DNA of 64,000 nt from Lacihabitans sp. CCS-44 (GTDB taxonomy: Bacteria; Bacteroidota; Bacteroidia; Cytophagales; Spirosomataceae), in contig NZ_RJUE01000008.1 in NCBI RefSeq assembly GCF_024343735.1, positions 1 to 64,000 of the forward strand, written 5' to 3'. Shown here piece after piece: positions 27,866-34,157 of the stretch. The notes below the pieces were generated by a model. It was not told the origin of the DNA. It ran no database searches and saw only the letters and a list, made by a program, of their open reading frames with translations. Position numbers and translations under genes: made by a program. Every line of letters begins with the position of its first letter. Position 1 is the first letter of the stretch.

Positions 27866-29146
27866 ATGATAATTTCTCAAAATATAATTGACGACCATAA
27901 CGCCAAGCAATTGGCTAAACATAAGGTACTTTTTGATTTCGCCAAAAACGAAACAGAAGGTGTTGAAAAAATAATTCAACGATTAATAGACTTCCAAGTC
28001 GCCATTCCATCTTGGGCATTGGGTACTGGTGGTACTCGTTTTGGACGTTTTCCAGGTGGCGGTGAACCAAGAAGTTTGGAAGAAAAAATTGAAGACGTAG
28101 GACTTTTGCATAAGTTAAACAAAACTTCTGGAGCCATTTCATTGCACATTCCTTGGGATATTCCAACATCTCCAAAAGACATTCAGACACTTGCTGCACA
28201 GCACGGTCTCGCTTTTGATGCAGTAAACTCGAACACTTTTCAAGATCAAGCAGGCCAAGCATTAAGCTACAAGTTTGGTTCTTTGCAAAATGTTAATAAG
28301 GCCATTCGCAAGCAAGCAATTGACCATAACATTGAGGTTATTAAACATGGTGTTGATTTAGGTTCTAAATCTTTAACGGTTTGGTTATCAGATGGTTCGT
28401 GTTTTCCTGGTCAATTAAATTTCAGAAAAGCTTTCGAAAATACACTTGAAAGTTTGCAAGAAATATATGCAGCACTACCAGCTGATTGGAAAATGTTTGT
28501 AGAGTACAAAGCCTTCGAACCGAACTTTTATTCGATGACAGTTGGGGATTGGGGACAATCACATTTGTATGCTTCAAAATTGGGAGAAAAGGCATTCACT
28601 TTGGTGGATTTGGGTCATCATTTGCCAAACGCCAACATTGAGCAAATAGTAAGTCTCTTAATGATGGAAGGTAAATTGGGTGGTTTTCACTTCAACGATT
28701 CAAAATATGGCGACGACGACCTAACTGTTGGAAGTATCAATCCTTATCAGTTGTTTTTGATATTCAATGAATTGACTCAAGGTGATCAGCCAAATAATTC
28801 CCCTTTTGAGTTGGGCTCTGGTTTTGGATGGATGATAGATGCTTCGCATAACATCAAAGATCCATTGGAGGATTTATTGCAATCGGTAGAAGCCATTATG
28901 GTTGCTTATGCTCAGTCTCTTTTAGTTGATGCAAAAGCATTAGAAGCCGCTCGTGATTCCAACGATGTGGTAAAAGCTCAAGAAATAATCCAAGCTGCCT
29001 ATCGCACAGACGTAAGACCAATCGTGGCCGAAGCAAGGTTGAGAGCAGGAGCGGCTATTTCACCTATCGGTATTTTCCGTGATTTACAAGTTCGTAAGGC
29101 TTTGATAGGTGAACGCGGACTGAAAACCGTTGCAACTGGATTGTGA
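27866..29146 (+). CDS. L-rhamnose isomerase (xylose-isomerase-like TIM barrel)
   Basis: The 426-residue product resembles the RhaI-type (Pseudomonas stutzeri-like) L-rhamnose isomerase rather than E. coli RhaA. Key blocks are SWALGTGGTRFGRFPGGGEPR near the start, LHIPWDIP, DLGSKSLTVWLSDGSCFPGQ, MFVEYKAFEPNFYSM (metal-ligand Glu), VDLGHHLPNANIEQ, GGFHFNDSKYGDDDL (metal-ligand His and Asp) and ELGSGFGWMIDASHN. It converts L-rhamnose to L-rhamnulose in the cytoplasm using divalent metal. The start chosen is ATG 27866; the GTG at 27845 lies in the repeat end of the GxxExxY element. Confidence 0.92.
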   Translation: MIISQNIIDDHNAKQLAKHKVLFDFAKNETEGVEKIIQRLIDFQVAIPSWALGTGGTRFGRFPGGGEPRSLEEKIEDVGLLHKLNKTSGAISLHIPWDIPTSPKDIQTLAAQHGLAFDAVNSNTFQDQAGQALSYKFGSLQNVNKAIRKQAIDHNIEVIKHGVDLGSKSLTVWLSDGSCFPGQLNFRKAFENTLESLQEIYAALPADWKMFVEYKAFEPNFYSMTVGDWGQSHLYASKLGEKAFTLVDLGHHLPNANIEQIVSLLMMEGKLGGFHFNDSKYGDDDLTVGSINPYQLFLIFNELTQGDQPNNSPFELGSGFGWMIDASHNIKDPLEDLLQSVEAIMVAYAQSLLVDAKALEAARDSNDVVKAQEIIQAAYRTDVRPIVAEARLRAGAAISPIGIFRDLQVRKALIGERGLKTVATGL

Positions 29147-29159
29147 TATTAATTGTTAG

Positions 29160-29167
29160 TATATTTG
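29160..29167 (+). promoter_or_regulatory. -7 promoter motif before the 60-aa ORF/DUF6169 pair
   Basis: TATATTTG (TAnnTTTG) begins 13 bases after the isomerase stop and lies 20 bases before ATG 29188, suggesting this pair can be transcribed independently of the rhamnose genes. Confidence 0.4.
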
Positions 29168-29187
29168 AAACATAATATTAAATCGAA

Positions 29188-29370
29188 ATGATTACGATAA
29201 CAATAAAAAGTAACGGGCCGAGTAACCCTAGAGCTATAGAAATTGCAAAGAAATTATTAGAGTCCAAAAAGCAAATGCAAGAAGAGTCCAAGGCTTTTGC
29301 CAAAACTAGTGAATTTCAAGAAATCAAGAAGAGACTCCAAGAGAAAAATGGAAGGAAGCAACCAGTTTGA
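29188..29370 (+). CDS. Small charged protein, 60 aa, first gene of a putative two-gene module
   Basis: The product (MITITIKSNGPSNPRAIEIA... to NGRKQPV) is 60 residues. It has a beta-like N-terminus followed by a long, highly charged predicted helix rich in Lys and Glu (KKLLESKKQMQEESKAFAKTS). I do not recognise a named family. Its 3' end overlaps the start of the DUF6169 gene by 23 bp in another frame, typical of tightly coupled small-gene pairs such as antitoxin and toxin. A promoter-like motif lies directly upstream. Confidence 0.6.
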   Translation: MITITIKSNGPSNPRAIEIAKKLLESKKQMQEESKAFAKTSEFQEIKKRLQEKNGRKQPV

Positions 29371-29854
29371 AAATTATTATGATTTTGAATTTGCCGGAGG
29401 AGTCAGCCATTCCTATATATTCAAAACAATAAATGAAGTTGTTTTTGAAATCAAGTTTAAACCTTCAGATTATATTTTCGGTTACTCTGAGGTTATAAGT
29501 AATAATGCTTTTGAGTTAGGTATTGTTATTTTGGAAGGGAAAATAGGTGTTGGAAAGGATGATAAAATCCCTTCTACAATTGCTGAAATAGTTTTTGATT
29601 TTTTCTCAAAAAAATCCGATGATGTTATAATTTATATTTGTGATTCATCGGACTCAAGACAGCTTGCAAGAAAAAGAAAATTTGATTCTTGGGCAGAATA
29701 TTTTAAAGGTTCCGATTATTTTAAAGTGGATGCTGAAATTATTGATATAGAAAAAAATAAAATTTATAGCTCGCTAATACTCAAGTCTGATAATCCCAAC
29801 TTTAGAGAAATAATAAAATATTTTGGCTCCTTATCTTCAAAATATTCCAAATGA
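29348..29854 (+). CDS. DUF6169 family protein
   Basis: The 168-residue product has the pattern of the Bacteroidota family DUF6169: an N-terminal beta-rich part (YYDFEFAGGVSHSYIFKT, then VFEIKFKPSDYIFGYSEV), NNAFELGIVI, and the conserved core DDVIIYICDSSDSRQLARKRKFDSWAEYF. Function is unknown. The frame is open to ATG 29297, but ATG 29348 begins at the family-like start (MEGSNQFENYYDFEF) and is coupled to the 60-aa ORF. Its stop overlaps the lutA start codon (ATGA at 29851), so it is translated into the lactate operon. The overlap on both sides suggests a co-translated cassette. Confidence 0.8.
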   Translation: MEGSNQFENYYDFEFAGGVSHSYIFKTINEVVFEIKFKPSDYIFGYSEVISNNAFELGIVILEGKIGVGKDDKIPSTIAEIVFDFFSKKSDDVIIYICDSSDSRQLARKRKFDSWAEYFKGSDYFKVDAEIIDIEKNKIYSSLILKSDNPNFREIIKYFGSLSSKYSK

Positions 29855-30579
29855 AAGTAGCCCTATTTATACCCTGTTACATAGACCAATTCTACCCTAA
29901 AGTTGGCATTGCCACACTGCAATTATTGGAGAAATTGGGTTGTGAAGTGCATTTTCCAGCAAATCAAACTTGTTGCGGGCAGCCCATGGCCAATTCTGGC
30001 TATGAGCATATTACAGGTGATTGCACAAAACTTTTTCAAGATAATTTTAACGAATACGACTACGTAGTTTCTCCCTCAGGAAGTTGTACTTTACACGTAA
30101 AAGAACACATTCCTCTGAAAGGCAGAATTTATGAATTAATAGAGTTTATTACGGACATATTAAAAATCGAAAGCCTCGAAGGTGAGTTTAAACATAAAGT
30201 AGGGCTTCACCAAAGTTGCCACGGGCAACGAGGTTTACATTTGAGCCAAATGTCAGAACTTAATGCTCCTTTTTTCTCAAAACCAGAGCAATTTCTCAAA
30301 AACCTTAAAGGCTTGGAATTAGTTACTTTGGATAGAAAAGACGAGTGTTGTGGCTTTGGCGGTACCTTTTGCGTGGCCGAGGAGGCCGTTTCTGTAAGAA
30401 TGGGTCAAGATCGTCTTTCGGATCACCTAAAAAACGGAACCGAAATATTGACAGGAGGCGATACTTCTTGCCTAATGCATATGGAAGGTATAATTCGTAG
30501 AGAAAAACACGATATCAAAGTCATGCATATTGCAGAAATTCTTAATCAAGCAATGATAGTTCCGGGTTTAGAGAGCTGA
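29851..30579 (+). CDS. lutA: L-lactate utilisation protein LutA (CCG-domain Fe-S oxidoreductase subunit)
   Basis: The 242-residue product has two CCG domains: CCGQPMANSGY at 41-51 and DECCGFGGTFCV in the second half, plus SGSCTLHVKEH and LHQSCHGQRGLH. These cysteine-rich domains bind an Fe-S centre, as in LutA/YkgE and heterodisulfide reductase subunit B. LutABC oxidises L-lactate to pyruvate in the cytoplasm. The order lutA-lutB-lutC is as in Bacillus subtilis. Placement after the rhamnose genes fits consumption of L-lactate made from lactaldehyde. The start overlaps the DUF6169 stop by four bases. Confidence 0.94.
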   Translation: MKVALFIPCYIDQFYPKVGIATLQLLEKLGCEVHFPANQTCCGQPMANSGYEHITGDCTKLFQDNFNEYDYVVSPSGSCTLHVKEHIPLKGRIYELIEFITDILKIESLEGEFKHKVGLHQSCHGQRGLHLSQMSELNAPFFSKPEQFLKNLKGLELVTLDRKDECCGFGGTFCVAEEAVSVRMGQDRLSDHLKNGTEILTGGDTSCLMHMEGIIRREKHDIKVMHIAEILNQAMIVPGLES

Positions 30580-30659
30580 GTATGAGTATTGTAATTAAGT
30601 AAACTAATATTTAGGTTAAAATAATTAGCAATTGAGAGTTGGTAAATCATTTGAAAATC

Positions 30660-32087
30660 ATGTTAAAAAGTAGTTCTTCACTCACCGCTCACAACTCACA
30701 ACTCGGAACACACAGTGAACGAGCCGAAATATTCAACAAAGACTTTGATCGTACCACTTGGCACGATGAAACTCTCTATTTCGTTCGTCAAAAACGAGAC
30801 AAAGCGGCTTTTCAAATAAATGATTGGGAACTTTTGAGGGAAACGGCATCTCAAATCAAGAATAACGTACTCTCCAATATGCACGATTATTTGGTGCAAT
30901 TTGAGGAAAATGCCATTAAAAACAACATAAAAGTACATTGGGCAGCTGATGCCAAAGAACATAACGCGATAGTTTACGGAATAATTTCTGAATATTACAA
31001 AGGAGACATTCCTGCTGATACTTTTAAAGGTATGGTAAAGTCTAAGTCGATGCTGACGGAGGAATGCCATATGAACGAGTTTTTGGCAGAAAAAGGCATT
31101 GAAGTTATCGATACCGATTTGGGTGAGCGGATAGTGCAATTGGCAGAGGAGCCACCCTCGCATATTGTGATGCCTTGTATTCATTGGAAAAAAGAAGAAA
31201 TAGGAGAGTTGTTTCATAAACATTTGGGCACTGAAAAAGGCAACAAAGACCCTCAATATCTAACAGAAGCCGCACGTCAGCACCTGAGAGACAAGTTTTT
31301 GACTCGTCCGATTGCTCTTACGGGAGTCAATTTTGCAGTAGCCGAAACGGGCGAATTTGTAGTTTGTACCAATGAAGGCAATGCCGACATGGGAGCTCAT
31401 TTGGCTGATGTTCATATAGCCAGTATGGGATTTGAGAAAATTATTCCTCAAAAAAAGCATTTAGGGGTATTTTTGAGATTGTTGGCTAGGAGTGCTACTG
31501 GTCAGCCTATTACCACATATTCGAGTCATTTCAAAAAGCCACGTGAAGGCCAACAAATGCACATCGTGATTGTGGACAACGGTCGTTCAACGCAGTTGGG
31601 CCGTGAAGATTTTCGAAATTCTTTGAAATGTATAAGATGTGCGGCATGTTTCAACACTTGTCCGGTTTACCGTAGAAGTGGAGGCCATAGTTATCACAAT
31701 GCCGTAGCTGGGCCTATTGGGTCTATTTTAGCTCCGAATCTAGATATGCGAGCCAACGCCGATTTGCCATTTGCAAGTACACTTTGTGGTTCTTGTACCA
31801 ATGTTTGTCCAGTTAAAATCGACATTCACCTACAGTTGTACAAATGGCGACAAGTTTTAGTGCAAGAAGGTTATACACCAGCGTCTAAAACCTTGGCCAT
31901 GAAAGGCATGTCAACAGTTTTATCAAACCCGAGTATATTTAAATTTTCAGGAAAAGTGGGTAGAATGTTGATGGATAAATTGCCTTTTTTGGTGAATAAC
32001 AGCATGAATCCTTGGTACAAGCAACGTGAAATGCCTGAGCCACCAGAGGAGAGTTTTAGAGAATGGTATAAAAAAAATAGGAAATGA
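30660..32087 (+). CDS. lutB: L-lactate utilisation iron-sulfur protein LutB
   Basis: The 475-residue product has an LUD domain followed by two ferredoxin-like 4Fe-4S motifs: CIRCAACFNTCP (Cys324, 327, 330, 334) and CGSCTNVCP (Cys376, 379, 383). The conserved WHDETLYFVRQKRDKA lies near residue 30, and EGNADMGAHLADVHIASMGFEKIIP in the middle. It acts with LutA and LutC in lactate oxidation. The first 20 or so residues (SSSLTAHNSQLGTHSE) are encoded by a repeat-like stretch of ACTCAC/CAACTC and are not family-like. A TTG at 30639 is in frame, but ATG 30660 is preferred; a later start cannot be excluded. Confidence 0.94.
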   Translation: MLKSSSSLTAHNSQLGTHSERAEIFNKDFDRTTWHDETLYFVRQKRDKAAFQINDWELLRETASQIKNNVLSNMHDYLVQFEENAIKNNIKVHWAADAKEHNAIVYGIISEYYKGDIPADTFKGMVKSKSMLTEECHMNEFLAEKGIEVIDTDLGERIVQLAEEPPSHIVMPCIHWKKEEIGELFHKHLGTEKGNKDPQYLTEAARQHLRDKFLTRPIALTGVNFAVAETGEFVVCTNEGNADMGAHLADVHIASMGFEKIIPQKKHLGVFLRLLARSATGQPITTYSSHFKKPREGQQMHIVIVDNGRSTQLGREDFRNSLKCIRCAACFNTCPVYRRSGGHSYHNAVAGPIGSILAPNLDMRANADLPFASTLCGSCTNVCPVKIDIHLQLYKWRQVLVQEGYTPASKTLAMKGMSTVLSNPSIFKFSGKVGRMLMDKLPFLVNNSMNPWYKQREMPEPPEESFREWYKKNRK

Positions 32088-32659
32088 GTAGTAGAGAAAA
32101 CATACTTTCCAGAATAAAGCAGAATCAGCCAGAGCTGTTGCCTTTGCCAGATTTGTTGGTTTTGGGTACTGAACAGTATGATTTGGTGCAAAAATTCACC
32201 GAAATTTTGGAAGGCATAGGAGGGAAGGTTTTGCAAGTTTCGGATTACGAAGAAATTAAAAAATACATTATAGCGAATTATCCCGTCAATGCAAGAGTGA
32301 TTTCTACTTTGACAGAATTTTCAGAAAACAAAGACTGGCAAACGGCAGATCCCCATTCGCTCAAGGATGCTGACTTTTTAATAATTAAAGGGCAATTTGC
32401 GGTGGCAGAAAATGGAGCAATATGGCTGACAGAGTCGGAAATGGGACAACGTGTAGCTCCATTTATTACTCAATATTTAGCCATAGTTATCGATAAATCC
32501 ACTATTCTGCCCACCATGCATCAGGCTTATGGACAAATAGGTATGGCGGATTATGGCTTTGGAGTATTTTTGGCTGGCCCATCCAAAACTGCGGATATTG
32601 AACAATCATTGGTTCTTGGGGCTCATGGAGCTCGTGGCTTGGTGGTGTTTTTGGTTTAA
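32084..32659 (+). CDS. lutC: Lactate utilisation protein LutC (LUD domain)
   Basis: The 191-residue LUD-domain protein (MSSRENILSRIKQNQP start; DADFLIIKGQFAVAENGAIWLTES; QYLAIVIDKSTILPTMHQAY; LAGPSKTADIEQSLVLGAHGARGL) is the third subunit of the LutABC L-lactate oxidation complex. Its ATG overlaps the lutB stop by four bases (ATGA), so the two are translationally coupled. It is the last metabolic gene of the rhamnose/lactate block; a toxin-antitoxin pair with its own promoter motif follows. Confidence 0.93.
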   Translation: MSSRENILSRIKQNQPELLPLPDLLVLGTEQYDLVQKFTEILEGIGGKVLQVSDYEEIKKYIIANYPVNARVISTLTEFSENKDWQTADPHSLKDADFLIIKGQFAVAENGAIWLTESEMGQRVAPFITQYLAIVIDKSTILPTMHQAYGQIGMADYGFGVFLAGPSKTADIEQSLVLGAHGARGLVVFLV

Positions 32660-32711
32660 AGTTCTAATTCTTTGATAAAATCTTTTATTTTCTAAAATCC
32701 GTTTATAATTC

Positions 32712-32719
32712 TATATTTG
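32712..32719 (+). promoter_or_regulatory. -7 promoter motif before the PIN toxin-antitoxin pair
   Basis: TATATTTG (TAnnTTTG) lies 24 bases before the antitoxin start codon, in the gap after lutC, suggesting independent transcription. Confidence 0.4.
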
Positions 32720-32735
32720 TTGAAAATATTTGGTT

Positions 32736-32963
32736 ATGAATGCATTTAGAGAATATTATGAGGGTACAGACGATACATTAGTTATCAAAATTCCAAAAGA
32801 ATATCAAAAAAAACGACTTGAGGTGATTATTCTTCCAGCTGAGGATACAGATTATAAGTTGCAATTATTGGCCATTATGGATAAAATCTCAACAGATGCC
32901 CAAAAAAGTGGCCTTACTGAAGAGAAACTTCAAGAATTACTTGATGAAAAAGATAGTATTTGA
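32736..32963 (+). CDS. Antitoxin-like protein of a PIN-type toxin-antitoxin pair
   Basis: The product of 75 residues (MNAFREYYEGTDDTLVIKIP...) has a short beta-strand region (LVIKIPKEYQKKRLEVIILPAE) like that of small AbrB/DUF-type antitoxins, followed by a charged helical tail (SGLTEEKLQELLDEKDSI). Its 3' end overlaps the PIN toxin gene by 20 bp. In such pairs the antitoxin binds the toxin and often represses the shared promoter. The TTG at 32730 in the same frame is rejected in favour of ATG 32736. No specific family was assigned; identification rests mainly on the partner. Confidence 0.75.
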   Translation: MNAFREYYEGTDDTLVIKIPKEYQKKRLEVIILPAEDTDYKLQLLAIMDKISTDAQKSGLTEEKLQELLDEKDSI

Positions 32964-33342
32964 CACCAATGTATTGGTAAGTGCTTTACTTTTTAAAACA
33001 TCAACCTCAAGATTAGCGTACGAGAAAGCTCTACTAAACCACCAAATAATTAGTTCTTTAGAATGTTATATAGAACTTGTAGAAGTTTTGAGTCGATCCA
33101 AATTTTCTAAATATTTTTCTGAAATAGACAAATCGATTTTTTTAATTAATTATTATCGCTCCACCGAATTTGTAAAAGTAAATATTATAGTTGAAGATTG
33201 TAGAGACAAAAAAGATAATAAATTTCTGGCTTTAGCACTTGAGCATTCTTCTGATTTTATAGTTTCTGGAGATAGTGATTTGCTTGTCCTAAATCCTTAT
33301 AAAAATATCCCCATCATTACCCCAAATCAATTTTTGAAATAA
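32944..33342 (+). CDS. PIN-domain toxin (putative ribonuclease, TIGR00305-type)
   Basis: The 132-residue product has the PIN active-site pattern: FDTNVLVSALL with Asp7, a mid-domain acidic residue in ECYIELVEVLSRSKF, DCRDKKDNKFLALA and the C-terminal GDSDLLVL. PIN toxins are Mg2+-dependent endoribonucleases neutralised by the co-encoded antitoxin. The frame is open to 32896, but ATG 32944 gives the canonical start MKKIVFDTNVL. It lies 15 bp before the glycosyltransferase gene. Confidence 0.88.
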   Translation: MKKIVFDTNVLVSALLFKTSTSRLAYEKALLNHQIISSLECYIELVEVLSRSKFSKYFSEIDKSIFLINYYRSTEFVKVNIIVEDCRDKKDNKFLALALEHSSDFIVSGDSDLLVLNPYKNIPIITPNQFLK

Positions 33343-33357
33343 AATCCTCCAACAAGA

Positions 33358-33984
33358 ATGAACCATGCTCTCATAATTTTCATCAAAAACCCCGAACTCG
33401 GCAAGGTAAAAACCCGATTGGCAGCCACTATTGGTAATGAAAAAGCACTTGAGGTGTTTAAAAAACTGCTTGTCAATATTCATGACAAATCTTTGGATGT
33501 CAGGGCTGATAAGCTCTTGTTTTATTCATTCTTTGTGGATAAAAATGACATTTGGGAAAATGATGTTTTCAAGAAGTATGTTCAGAATCAATCCCCAGAT
33601 TTGGGTCAAAGAATGCTTTCGGCATTTGAGGAGGCCAAAGACTTGGGTTACGTTAAAGTATTAATTGTTGGTAGCGATATCTACGAAGTTTCTACCGAAA
33701 TTCTTCAAAAAGGTTTTGAACTTTTGGAAGACGCTGAAACTGTCTTAGGACCATCTCATGACGGCGGTTATTATGCTATTGGCTTTAATTTCGAAAAAAT
33801 AAATTCAGATACTTTTCTACAAGATATTTTCCTCAATAAAACATGGAGCCATGAACACGTGGCTCAGGAAGCTTTAGACGTCATAAATTCATTTTCTTAT
33901 ACTTGCAACTTACTCCCCTCCCTCAGCGACATTGATACAGAAGAAGATTTAAAAAATTTTCCTGACTTATACAATATTCTATAA
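33358..33984 (+). CDS. TIGR04282-type (DUF2064) glycosyltransferase
   Basis: The 208-residue product begins MNHALIIFIKNPELGKVKTRLA, the nucleotidyl/glycosyltransferase-A loop of the DUF2064/TIGR04282 family. It continues with GQRMLSAFEEA, VLIVGSDIYEVS, GPSHDGGYYAIGF and LSDIDTEEDLKNF. The family has been named for arsenosugar biosynthesis by genomic context, but many members lie outside such clusters. No arsenosugar partner (radical SAM, ArsM) is seen in this window, so the substrate is undetermined. Confidence 0.87.
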   Translation: MNHALIIFIKNPELGKVKTRLAATIGNEKALEVFKKLLVNIHDKSLDVRADKLLFYSFFVDKNDIWENDVFKKYVQNQSPDLGQRMLSAFEEAKDLGYVKVLIVGSDIYEVSTEILQKGFELLEDAETVLGPSHDGGYYAIGFNFEKINSDTFLQDIFLNKTWSHEHVAQEALDVINSFSYTCNLLPSLSDIDTEEDLKNFPDLYNIL

Positions 33985-33995
33985 AAACTAATGTT

Positions 33996-34066
33996 TTAGT
34001 TTTGTAACTATTTTTTATTTATAAGTATAAAGCCCTGGTTTTCAATAATTAGTTTGGTAACTATTT
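33996..34066. promoter_or_regulatory. Two operator-like dyads (TAGTT-N4-AACTA) upstream of the TonB-dependent receptor
   Basis: TTAGTTTTGTAACTATTT (33996-34013) and TTAGTTTGGTAACTATTT (34049-34066) are 17/18 identical direct repeats 53 bp apart. Each contains the perfect dyad TAGTT-N4-AACTA. The first also contains TAGTTTTG, a match to TAnnTTTG. The arrangement is what one expects for tandem binding sites of a dimeric repressor or activator; the regulator is not identified. Confidence 0.5.
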
Positions 34067-34157
34067 GTTAAAAAATGTAAAATAGGTGCTTTACATTTTT
34101 TTTGTAAAAGAACCCAGCCCAAATTGCAATCCAATATTCACTAATAAACTATTAATT

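Noticed and set aside
29297-29347. ATG 29297 as start of the DUF6169 gene
   Set aside because: It would add 17 non-family residues and a 74-bp overlap with the 60-aa ORF; ATG 29348 fits the family better.
33358-33984. Arsenosugar biosynthesis locus
   Set aside because: Only the TIGR04282-type glycosyltransferase is present; none of the characteristic partner genes occurs in the window.
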